DNA from: DATKFM01 sp963810485 | Lineage (GTDB): Bacteria > Pseudomonadota > Alphaproteobacteria > Dongiales > Dongiaceae | Direction of reading: 5' to 3' | Length of the DNA: 64,000 nt | NCBI GenBank assembly: GCA_963810485.1 | Contig: CAWENQ010000003.1 | Location: forward strand, 806,001 to 870,000 | Shown here: positions 35,003 through 42,695 of the stretch, in pieces | How positions within the stretch are numbered: position 1 is the stretch's first letter | How the letters are laid out: each line of letters starts with the position of its first letter | Translations under genes and position numbers: made by a program | Notes under the pieces: model-generated | Databases searched by the model: none | What the model saw: the letters and a program-made list of their open reading frames with translations, nothing else | What the model was told of the DNA's origin: nothing

Positions 35003-35989
35003 GTGGGCGCCGTGCAACACTCGATGGCTACCAGCAATGAACCGGGCATTGACGCGTCCATCCTGCAGCGCATCGGCGGGACGCCCCTGCTCCAGCTCCG
35101 GAACATCGTGCCGCAGCGCTGCGCCCGCATCCTCATCAAGATCGAGAGCGTTAATCCCACCGGAAGCATGAAGGACCGCATGGCCCTGGCCATGATCGAG
35201 GCCGGCGAGCGGACGGGCCGACTCAAGCCGGGCCAGCGCGTGGTCGAGTATACCGGCGGCAGCACCGGCGTCTCCCTCGCCCTGATCTGCGCAGCACGCG
35301 GCTACCCCCTGAGCATCGTCACTTCGGATGCCTTCAGCACCGAGAAGCGCAATCACATGGCGGCTCTCGGCGCCGAGCTGACCATCATCCCCAGCAGCGG
35401 CGGCGGCATGGACGCGGCGCTGACGCGCAACATGGTCGAGGCCGCGCGGAAGATCACCGAGCAGACGGGCGCGTTCTGGACCGACCAGCTCAAGAACAGC
35501 GATCAATTGACCGCCTACCACGGTATGGCGGACGAGATCTGGGAGCAGACGGGCGGACGGATCGACGCCTTCGTGCAGAGCACGGGGACGGCCGCCTGCG
35601 TCCGCGGCGTGGCTGAAGGCCTGCGCCGCAGGAAGCCTGATACCCGCATCGTCGCGGTCGAGCCGAAGGAGTCAGCCGTGCTCTCCGGCGGCAAGACCGG
35701 CGTCCATAAGATCGAAGGAATCGGCGCCGGGTTTGTCGTTCCCCTGTGGCACCCATCGATAGCCGACGAGATCCTTACCGTTTCAACCGACGAGGCGATG
35801 GCCATGGCCCGGCAGTTGGCGCGCGCCGATGCGCTGTTCGCGGGAACGTCCACGGGGGCGAATCTGGCAGCAGCGATTGATATCGGGACGCGGATGGGGC
35901 CGGAGGCGACGGTTGTCACGGTGATGTGCGACACCGGGCTGAAATACATGAGCACGCGGCTGTATGACCGGGCGCAGGCGGTCGCGTGA
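35003..35989 (+). CDS. PLP-dependent cysteine synthase-family protein (divergent)
   Basis: 328 residues from GTG 35003, with AGAGAGA just upstream; ATG 35024 is an alternative. Fold-type II PLP enzyme: ILQRIGGTPLLQLRNI, PLP Lys in NPTGSMKDRMALAM, QLKNSDQLTAYHG, and QSTGTAACVRGV. The substrate-carboxylate loop, TSGNTG in cysteine synthases, reads YTGGSTG here, replacing Asn by Ser. It may not make cysteine; a different beta-replacement or elimination is possible. Divergent from MarR and separate from the canonical enzyme at 44698-45705. Confidence 0.85.
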   Translation: MGAVQHSMATSNEPGIDASILQRIGGTPLLQLRNIVPQRCARILIKIESVNPTGSMKDRMALAMIEAGERTGRLKPGQRVVEYTGGSTGVSLALICAARGYPLSIVTSDAFSTEKRNHMAALGAELTIIPSSGGGMDAALTRNMVEAARKITEQTGAFWTDQLKNSDQLTAYHGMADEIWEQTGGRIDAFVQSTGTAACVRGVAEGLRRRKPDTRIVAVEPKESAVLSGGKTGVHKIEGIGAGFVVPLWHPSIADEILTVSTDEAMAMARQLARADALFAGTSTGANLAAAIDIGTRMGPEATVVTVMCDTGLKYMSTRLYDRAQAVA

Positions 35990-36061
35990 AATCCGCTCTT
36001 ATTGAGCTACTGTTTGTGATTAGCCTCGCGTAAGCGCCAGGACGTGAAAATACTTAGTGTC

Positions 36062-36201
36062 TCCTCTCCCCGCATTCGGGGAGAGGGTTAGGGTGAGGGG
36101 TCGCGCTGCTAGCTATGGCGCCTGACAAATCTTCTGGGTCGATCGCACGCTTTCGACACCCCCTCACCCTACCCTCTCCCCCACTTCGTGGTGGCGAGGG
36201 G
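36062..36201. repeat. REP-like palindromes, inverted pair
   Basis: TCTCCCCGCATTCGGGGAGA hairpin at about 36065-36084, continuing to GGGTGAGGGG (36100), and an inverse unit with CCCCTCACCCTACCCTCTCC from about 36160 to GGCGAGGGG near 36201. Fills the gap behind two convergent genes. Same family as the repeats at 16779-16804 and 20482-20677. Confidence 0.75.
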
Positions 36202-36227
36202 TCTGTTTAGGGCAACTCAGAGGTCCC

Positions 36228-37763
36228 CTACTCCACCGGTCCAATCCCGCGGGCGTGGAAGATGCGGCGCAGGGCCTCGACATGGCGGCCGCGGTAGAGA
36301 TTGCGATCGGCATCGATGATGGCGCGGGCGCCGCGGGCGAACTTAGTGAAGCCGTCGAGCTGGAAGTGACTCTCGATGATGATGCGGTCGGCGACGTCGC
36401 GGCCCACGCGCTCGCGGGTGTCCCAGAGCGTCGCCGACCAGATCTTGCCGTTCTGATGCTCATCGGCGTCTTCGGCGTTATCGAAGCTTTCATTGGTCAG
36501 CGGCAGATCGACGCGGCGCAGGCAAGGCGGCTCGAACTCCTTGTCGGTGATCTGATCCCAGCTTGAGATCGACACCCGCAGATCCTTGTCGGTTTTGTAC
36601 GCCTCGAAAAAGCTGGCGGCGAAGTAGTCGCCAAAGCCCTCGCCCATCGCCGCTGCCTCCGGCGATTGACCGAAATCGGGGCAGATCGCGTCCTGCAGCG
36701 CATGGCCGAACTCATGCAGGATCGTCTCCGCGTCCTCCGCATCGTCGACGCCGCCGGTGCCGAAGGTCAGGCGTTTCAGGCCGGGGCTGTACCAGGAGTT
36801 ATCCTTCCGCGTGCCATGGGCGTTGACCTCGATGGCTTTCCCGAAGATGGCTCGCTTGCCGCGATAGCCGAGCGACCTCAGGTACTCCACGGCGCGATCG
36901 ATATGGTAATAGGCCATCGCTTCGTCGAAACCCGCTTGGGTCGAATCGCAATCGAAACGCAGGTCGGGCCGCTTGATGCGATTGCGCGTGCGGCAGGTGG
37001 TGACATGGGCGCCGTCAAGATAGCCGCTTCGCTTCAAGTTCTTCAGGACGACTGTTCTGTAGACGCCGTCGGGTGGCCGTTTCGGTTTCCCGTCCTCGCT
37101 TAACAGCGATTTCCAATCGTTCAAAGCAACGACGGGATTGGGATCGAACACGCGCGCCATGGCGCGGCGCATGGCCAGATTGTCATATTTGTTGAGCAGC
37201 TTGCCATTGTGGGCGTCAATATAGACGATCCAGTCTCCATAGGGCTGCAGTCGGTGGACGCGCACGCGGAAGGCCGGGCGCAGGAACTTCTCTTCGGGAT
37301 ACCAGAGCTTTTCTACGTCGAGAACGCGGCAATCCTTGCCGCTACGGTTGACGCTCTTGACAGCGCGACGCCGCGCCCGCTCCTGGGTCAGCCGGAATTT
37401 GCTTTTCTTCGGATCCGATTTCGGCGGCAGGAATTCGGCAGGCACGGCGCGGTTCTTCGCCATGTAGACCCGGTTCTCCAGGTCCATATGGACTGTAACA
37501 AAAGCGCGATGGATGCGCAGGCCGAGATGGCTTTGCTGGAAGATCAGATGCCGCGCGCCCATACTCTCGATGGTCCGTTGCAGCTTGATGCGGCTGGATA
37601 CGCCGGCCAGCCCGAACAGCTCGCGATTGGCCTTCAGGAATTCGCGCGCGCAATTCACCGGCCTGCCTCGCGCGGCCTTGGCGCGAAAGCCCCAGATCTC
37701 CTTGGGTGTCTTGTAGTAGTAGCCGGCAACGGCCTTGTAGCGGCCCTGTTTCAGCGCAGTCAT
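36228..37763 (-). CDS. Thermolysin/fungalysin-like zinc metallopeptidase with N-terminal prodomain
   Basis: 511 residues from ATG 37763; the frame is open 81 codons upstream but without similarity. N-terminal half: FTP/PepSY-like prodomain (AREFLKANRELFGLAGVSSR, SHLGLRIHRAFVTVHMDLEN). Catalytic half: zinc site ILHEFGHALQDAICPDF (HExxH) and downstream GEGFGDYFAASFFE supplying the third ligand Glu, as in M4/M36 gluzincins. No signal peptide at either start, so export route is unclear. Many basic residues (RARRRAVKSV). A CRP-type palindrome lies 85 bases upstream of the start. Stands alone. Confidence 0.82.
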   Translation of the reverse strand: MTALKQGRYKAVAGYYYKTPKEIWGFRAKAARGRPVNCAREFLKANRELFGLAGVSSRIKLQRTIESMGARHLIFQQSHLGLRIHRAFVTVHMDLENRVYMAKNRAVPAEFLPPKSDPKKSKFRLTQERARRRAVKSVNRSGKDCRVLDVEKLWYPEEKFLRPAFRVRVHRLQPYGDWIVYIDAHNGKLLNKYDNLAMRRAMARVFDPNPVVALNDWKSLLSEDGKPKRPPDGVYRTVVLKNLKRSGYLDGAHVTTCRTRNRIKRPDLRFDCDSTQAGFDEAMAYYHIDRAVEYLRSLGYRGKRAIFGKAIEVNAHGTRKDNSWYSPGLKRLTFGTGGVDDAEDAETILHEFGHALQDAICPDFGQSPEAAAMGEGFGDYFAASFFEAYKTDKDLRVSISSWDQITDKEFEPPCLRRVDLPLTNESFDNAEDADEHQNGKIWSATLWDTRERVGRDVADRIIIESHFQLDGFTKFARGARAIIDADRNLYRGRHVEALRRIFHARGIGPVE

Positions 37764-37847
37764 GCCCAAGCCCCCTTGACCTGTCCGCCGGCCCGCACCG
37801 GACAAGGATTGACTCCGCACAGCAAGCGCACGCCTGCCATGGCGGTC

Positions 37848-37863
37848 TGTGATATTTCTCACA
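37848..37863. promoter_or_regulatory. CRP/FNR-type palindrome upstream of the peptidase
   Basis: TGTGATATTTCTCACA: perfect TGTGA-N6-TCACA. It is 85 bases upstream of the peptidase ATG (37763) on its strand. Same consensus is found upstream of all three RTX genes. Confidence 0.6.
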
Positions 37864-37870
37864 TAGGCGG

Positions 37871-38125
37871 CTACCGGCGCTCCGCTTCGAACGAGATCAC
37901 GTTGTCCCCGGTCCGCGGCGGACGGCCACGTTCGAAGCTGCCGGAAATAACCGGAGGAGCAAAACCGGCAGCTGTCAAAGCTATCGCCATTTCGTGCATG
38001 CCCCACCAGCGCAGGGTGAGAATCTCAAGTTCGCTTTGTACGAGCTTGCCGTCGCGCCAATGTTCGTAGCACACGGGTGTGTGAGAGCGTTGCATCACAT
38101 AGTCCAGGTCGGTCTTATTCTCCTA
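37871..38125 (-). pseudogene. Methyltransferase C-terminal remnant
   Basis: The frame encodes CYEHWRDGKLVQSELEI, TLRWWGMHEMAIALTAAGF and SFERGRPPRTGDNVISFEA, the closing part of small class I SAM-dependent methyltransferases (usually about 240-270 residues). The SAM-binding N-terminal two-thirds is missing; upstream the frame stops at 38123-38125 and nothing alike precedes it. A translated start (GTG 38098 or ATG 38095) is possible but the product could not bind SAM. Confidence 0.6.
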
Positions 38126-38147
38126 CAGCGTCAGCCCACGACAAGGC

Positions 38148-38522
38148 TTAGGGGAATCCCCGTGGCTCATCCTTTTCCAGACCGATCCGGATTACCTCGA
38201 CAACTCTAAATTCCGAGATTGCGACAATCGCAAACAACTTTGCCCGGCAGCTATCACAATCGGCATAGGTGCATTCCAGAATGCGTCCGGGATCATCTTG
38301 GTCGACAACTCCACTGTGGTTTGGGTCTTTGTAACGGGAGTCCTGCAAATCGAACCACGCGAGTTTATCACCGACTTTGTATGAGCGGTCATGATATCGA
38401 CCTTTGTCATCACCACTGTAGGACGATGCATATTTGAGTTGTGCGACGATGGCAGTTCGTTCGCCGCAATCTGGGCAGACGTCACTAAATCTTAGCCAAT
38501 TATATGCGCCCATTGCCGCCAC
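38148..38522 (-). CDS. Hypothetical protein with two Cys-x2-Cys-type zinc motifs
   Basis: 124 residues from ATG 38522 (or ATG 38513). Motifs: SDVCPDCGERT near the N-terminus and CTYADCDSC near residue 90, enough to bind one zinc, with an acidic Tyr/Asp-rich middle. Codon use looks less GC-biased than the neighbours (many A/T third positions), hinting at transfer. Not recognised as a known family. Next to a methyltransferase remnant. Confidence 0.6.
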   Translation of the reverse strand: MAAMGAYNWLRFSDVCPDCGERTAIVAQLKYASSYSGDDKGRYHDRSYKVGDKLAWFDLQDSRYKDPNHSGVVDQDDPGRILECTYADCDSCRAKLFAIVAISEFRVVEVIRIGLEKDEPRGFP

Positions 38523-38564
38523 TATGCTTCGGTCGCCACTGCAAAATGGAACGATCTCCCGCCG

Positions 38565-40556
38565 TCAGAGAGCCAACGCCAGCTTGCGGGCCTCATAGAA
38601 CGCCATGCTCGCCGTCCGGGCGGCGACGGCGTCGCCGATGGTTTTGACTTCGAGGCCGGCGTTGGCGAGTTCCTTGGTCAATTTATCCTCGGGGGTGTTG
38701 GTGGTCGCCAGCACCAGGGTGTCGAACTCGCGGCTATCCTTGTCGTTGGTGTAGAGGTTCAGCAGCGTTGCGGTGTTGCCGTCCCAGGATTCGAGCGCCG
38801 TCGCCAGCAGCACCTCGATGCCCTGCTTTGCGAAGCGCTCGCGGGTGGTGTCGCCGGTGGCGCTATTGTCCAGCGCGCCAGCGGCTTTCTCCGCCGCCGT
38901 GGCGATGGTTACCTGGTGGCGCTGCTTGGCGAGGTGGAGCGCCGTGCCGCTGGCGGGCCACCAGCCGTTGATGTCGTCCAGCAGCAGCACGCGCTCGCCC
39001 GGCGTCACCTTGCCATCGAGCACGTCATGGATGGTGCAGACATTTGGCTGGCCGGCGCCGGGCAATCCCTGGCGGTGTGGGTAGGAGCGTTGGAAGCCCG
39101 TGCGCGACGGCGCTGAGCCGGTGCAGAGCACCACCACATCGGCGCCAGTGGCTTTCACGTCCTCGGCCTTCATTTCCGTGCGCAGCTTCACCTGCACTTG
39201 CAGCTTGGTGAGCTGGGTCTGATACCAGTTCAGCAACGCACCGATCTCGCCCCGCTCCGGCTGCCCGGCAGCGAGACGGAACTGCCCGCCCAGCTCGCCG
39301 GTCTTCTCCGCCAGTGTGACGCGGTGGCCACGTGCGGCTGCGACCCGCGCCACTTCCAGTCCGGCCGGTCCACCGCCCACAACAAGCACATGGCGCGGCT
39401 TTTCCGCCGGTGGTGTGGAATCGCCGTCCCATTGGGTTTCGCGCGCGACCGACGGATTGGAAATGCAGGACACCCAGTAGTCACGCAGCCGGCGGCCGAG
39501 ACAGAGCTGGTTGCAGGAGATGCAGGGCCGGATGTCTTCCGGCCGCCCTTCCTTCGCCTTGTTGGCCAGATGGGGATCGGCGATCTGGCCACGCACGATG
39601 GAGACCATGTCGGACTTGCCTTCCGACAGAACCTTCTCGGCATTCTCCGGCGTCTTCACGCGGGCTTCCGTGGTGATGCGCGCATGTTTCACCACCTCCT
39701 TGAACTTGGACGCGTCGTCGGCGCCCAGGAGCATAGAGAATTGGAACGATGGCACGATCTTGGAGAACTGGTTGAGATAGCTGCCGGTGCCGCAGGAGAA
39801 GTAATCCACCAGGCCGCGCCGATCGAGACTGGCGATGATTTCCTGCTTGTCGGCAATGGACAGGCCGCCGGGATAAGGTTCGGCGCCGGAGATCGTCATG
39901 CCAATGATGTACCGGTCGCCCGCCATGGCGCGGATACGTTGGCAGATCTCGACAATGAAGCGCATCCGATTCTCCAGGCTGCCGCCCCATTTGTCGTCGC
40001 GCTTGTTGGAGATCGGCGACCAAAACTGATCCACCAGGCAGTTATAGCCGGCAAAGATGTCCGTGCCGTCGAAGCCGGAGTCGCGGTCGCGCCGGGCGGC
40101 CTGGACGAAGGCTTCGATCAACTCCTCGATTTCCGCCTCGGTCATGGCATGGCTGCCCCACTGGTCATGCATCGACGGAGCGCCGGAGGGGGACCAATAA
40201 GGTTCCCAGGAATTGTCCTGATCGCCATGGCCGCCGACATGGTAGGCCTGATGCATCATGACAGTGCCGTGCTTGTGGCACTCGTCGGTGATGCGGCGGA
40301 AATGGGGGATGACTGCGTCGTTCTCGGCCAGGAAGTTGCCGCGGATCAGCACGGCCGTGCGGTGCACCGGCGCCGGCTCCACCACGATCATGGCGGCGCC
40401 GCCCCGCGCCCGCTCGCGGTAGTAGCCAAAATGCCGGTCGCCCGGCAGGCCTTCATGGCTCATATTGACGGTGTGGGCGCCGAAGACGATGCGATTTTTC
40501 AGTTCCAGATGCCGCAGTTTGACCGGCGAGAACAGCGTGGGAAACTTGGCTTGCAT
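38565..40556 (-). CDS. NADH:flavin oxidoreductase/TMADH-type flavoprotein, DgcA-like
   Basis: 663 residues from ATG 40556 with AGGAGG nine bases upstream; upstream in-frame codons are non-homologous. FMN barrel (MQAKFPTLFSPVKLRHLELK, then KNRIVFGAHT, SLENRMRFIVEICQRIR), iron-sulfur cysteines CISCNQLC...C, and a FAD-type C-terminal half (VLVVGGGPAGLEVARVAAAR). It resembles dimethylglycine demethylase DgcA of Pseudomonas more than TMADH (MSHEGLPGDRHFGYYRERA; QFWSPISNKRDDKWGGSLEN). No Cys at the covalent FMN site. Divergent from the second MttB-family gene. Confidence 0.88.
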   Translation of the reverse strand: MQAKFPTLFSPVKLRHLELKNRIVFGAHTVNMSHEGLPGDRHFGYYRERARGGAAMIVVEPAPVHRTAVLIRGNFLAENDAVIPHFRRITDECHKHGTVMMHQAYHVGGHGDQDNSWEPYWSPSGAPSMHDQWGSHAMTEAEIEELIEAFVQAARRDRDSGFDGTDIFAGYNCLVDQFWSPISNKRDDKWGGSLENRMRFIVEICQRIRAMAGDRYIIGMTISGAEPYPGGLSIADKQEIIASLDRRGLVDYFSCGTGSYLNQFSKIVPSFQFSMLLGADDASKFKEVVKHARITTEARVKTPENAEKVLSEGKSDMVSIVRGQIADPHLANKAKEGRPEDIRPCISCNQLCLGRRLRDYWVSCISNPSVARETQWDGDSTPPAEKPRHVLVVGGGPAGLEVARVAAARGHRVTLAEKTGELGGQFRLAAGQPERGEIGALLNWYQTQLTKLQVQVKLRTEMKAEDVKATGADVVVLCTGSAPSRTGFQRSYPHRQGLPGAGQPNVCTIHDVLDGKVTPGERVLLLDDINGWWPASGTALHLAKQRHQVTIATAAEKAAGALDNSATGDTTRERFAKQGIEVLLATALESWDGNTATLLNLYTNDKDSREFDTLVLATTNTPEDKLTKELANAGLEVKTIGDAVAARTASMAFYEARKLALAL

Positions 40557-40645
40557 ACGGTCTTTCCTCCTGCCAGCCTGCGCGCGGCAGGCTTGCGAAG
40601 TCGACACTTTAGGCATAGCCATGGCGATCGGTAAACGAGGCTTGA

Positions 40646-42208
40646 ATGCCTCCTGTTGATCAAGACGCACCGGCGCAACCGGCCCGCCACGCATCGCGCC
40701 GCGCCGGCCATCCCCGCCGCGATAGCTCGCTCTATCAAACGCCCTGGCGGCAGCTCAGCAACCCCTTCCGGCCGATGGAGCTGGCTTCGGCCGATGAGAT
40801 CGAGGCGATCCACGGCGCGTCGCTGGAAATCCTGGAGCGGATCGGCATCCGCTTCTCCCTGCCGGCGGCGCGGGAAATATTCCGCAAGGCGGGGGCGCTG
40901 GTCGATGAAGAGTCGATGCGGGTGCGCATCGGCGGCGACATCGTCGCCCAGGCGCTGCGCACCGTGCCCGACAGCGTGACGTTGGAGAGCTACAATCCCG
41001 CGCGCACCGTGACACTCGGCCGCGACAAGCTGGTGTTCGCGACCGTGCTCGGTCCGCCCTATTGCCACGATATCGAACGCGGGCGGCGCCAGGGCACGCT
41101 GGCCGACTACGCCGAACTCATCAAGCTGGCGCATTTCTTCAACGTCATCCACCTGATCGGCGGTTCGCCGGTGGAACCTGGCGACATTCCCGTGCCGGTG
41201 CGGCATCTGGATGCGGTCGAGGTCATGCTGAACCTCTCGGACAAGATTCCCTACGTCTTCTGCCAGAGCCAGAGACGGATACTCGACGCCTTCGAGATGA
41301 TCGCCATCGCCCGCGGCATTTCGATGGATGAGTTGGCCAATAAGCCAAGCACCTACTCCATCATCAATACCAACTCGCCGCTCCAATATGATCTGCCGAT
41401 GACCGAGGGCGTGATCGAGATGGCGCGCTTCGGCCAACCGACGCTGATCACGCCCTTCACGCTGGCCGGCGCAACCACGCCAATCACCCTGGCGGGCGCC
41501 ATCGCCCAGCAGAATGCGGAGATCCTGGCGGGCCTCGTCCTGGCGCAGCTCGTGCGGCCGGGAGCGCCGATCCTCTATGGCGCGGCGACCTCGAATGTGG
41601 ACATGCGCACGGGATCGCCGGGCTACGGTTCGCCGGAGTCGGTGCGCGCGACCTATGTCTCGGGACAACTGGCGCGGAAGTACGGAATGCCGATGCGCTC
41701 ATCGAACTTCAGCGGTTCCACCAGCGCCGACTACCAGGCCGCCATCGAGTCGCAGCTTGCCGCCTGTGCCGCCATCGGCGCCGGCGCCAATCTGCTGATG
41801 CATGCCGCCGGCTGGATGGAGGGCGGGCTCTGCGCCTCTTTCGAAAAATTCGTGCTGGACGTTGAGATGTTGCAGATGATGGCGGTGTGGCTGGAGCCGC
41901 TGCGCATCGACAAGGACACGCTGGCGCTCGACGTCATCGCCGAGGTCGGGCCGGGCGGGCACTTCTTCGGCACGGCGCAGACGATCGAGAAATACGAGAC
42001 CGCGTTCTACCGGCCGCTCGTGTTCAATACCCAGAGCCATGGCCAGTGGGTCGAGAACGGCAAGCTCGACGCCACCGCCCGCGCCCATCTGATCTATAAG
42101 CAGGCGCTGAAGGAATACAAAGCGCCAGCCCTGGACCCTGGCCGCCGGGAGGTCCTGCATGCCTTCGTCGAACGCCGTAAGGCCGAAGGCGGATCGCCGC
42201 TGACCTAA
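40646..42208 (+). CDS. MttB family methyltransferase (non-pyrrolysine), second copy
   Basis: 520 residues. Paralogue of the gene at 28952-30496: shared PWRQLSNPFRPMELASADEI, LEILERIGIRF, YSIINTNSPLQYDLPM, LVRPGAPILYGAATSNVDMR, EVGPGGHFFGTAQTI and YETAFYRPLV. No internal TAG. Starts at ATG 40646 with a weak GAGG. Divergent from the DgcA-like gene over an 89-base gap, so the two likely share regulation. Substrate likely a quaternary or tertiary amine; no corrinoid protein is nearby. Confidence 0.9.
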   Translation: MPPVDQDAPAQPARHASRRAGHPRRDSSLYQTPWRQLSNPFRPMELASADEIEAIHGASLEILERIGIRFSLPAAREIFRKAGALVDEESMRVRIGGDIVAQALRTVPDSVTLESYNPARTVTLGRDKLVFATVLGPPYCHDIERGRRQGTLADYAELIKLAHFFNVIHLIGGSPVEPGDIPVPVRHLDAVEVMLNLSDKIPYVFCQSQRRILDAFEMIAIARGISMDELANKPSTYSIINTNSPLQYDLPMTEGVIEMARFGQPTLITPFTLAGATTPITLAGAIAQQNAEILAGLVLAQLVRPGAPILYGAATSNVDMRTGSPGYGSPESVRATYVSGQLARKYGMPMRSSNFSGSTSADYQAAIESQLAACAAIGAGANLLMHAAGWMEGGLCASFEKFVLDVEMLQMMAVWLEPLRIDKDTLALDVIAEVGPGGHFFGTAQTIEKYETAFYRPLVFNTQSHGQWVENGKLDATARAHLIYKQALKEYKAPALDPGRREVLHAFVERRKAEGGSPLT

Positions 42209-42210
42209 TC

Positions 42211-42534
42211 TCAGCGCCGTTCCTTCGTGCTGGTGAGTACGATCGTGACGCCGATGATGGCGCGCAGGCCGCGGGCGATCTGCTCGCCCTCCTCCAGCGT
42301 CAGGCCCGGCATCTGCAGATTGATCTCCAGGATACCGGTCTCCGGCGCCACGTCGGCGGAGATGCGGTGCGGCAGCAGGTTGCGCTTGGCGAACTGCTCG
42401 AGCACGCGCGGCATCACGCCGCATTCGGCGACCGCCTCGACCAGGAAACAGACTGTATGAAGAGCGGCGGCGTTTGCCGCCACGGAAACGCTAGCGCCTA
42501 GGCCCGGCGCAGCTTTGCGATGTTGGGGGTACAT
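42211..42534 (-). CDS. ACT-domain-like small protein
   Basis: 107 residues. After a ~22-residue start the sequence has the beta-alpha-beta pattern of an ACT domain: ALHTVCFLVEAVAECGVMPRVLEQFAK, RISADVAPETGILEINLQM and GLRAIIGVTIVLTS, like the small subunit of acetolactate synthase (IlvM/IlvN type). Such proteins bind amino acids and regulate enzymes. Its stop is three bases past the convergent MttB stop. The true start could lie further in. Confidence 0.65.
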   Translation of the reverse strand: MYPQHRKAAPGLGASVSVAANAAALHTVCFLVEAVAECGVMPRVLEQFAKRNLLPHRISADVAPETGILEINLQMPGLTLEEGEQIARGLRAIIGVTIVLTSTKERR

Positions 42535-42695
42535 GACACACGGCTTTCTCCAGAAATTGCACGAACCAATGACCCGGGCGCCTAAAGGGCGGCCCGGCCA
42601 ATAATTCGCGCAATGCGGAGAAATGCTGTGTTCATGGGGTAATTTTACCGATCTCAGCGAAGGAAGTCAAAACAATCGGTCGGGTCAGGTCTTGG

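Noticed and set aside
28952..42208. Pyrrolysine-containing MttB
   Set aside because: Neither MttB-family gene has an internal TAG, and no pylT/pylS genes are present.
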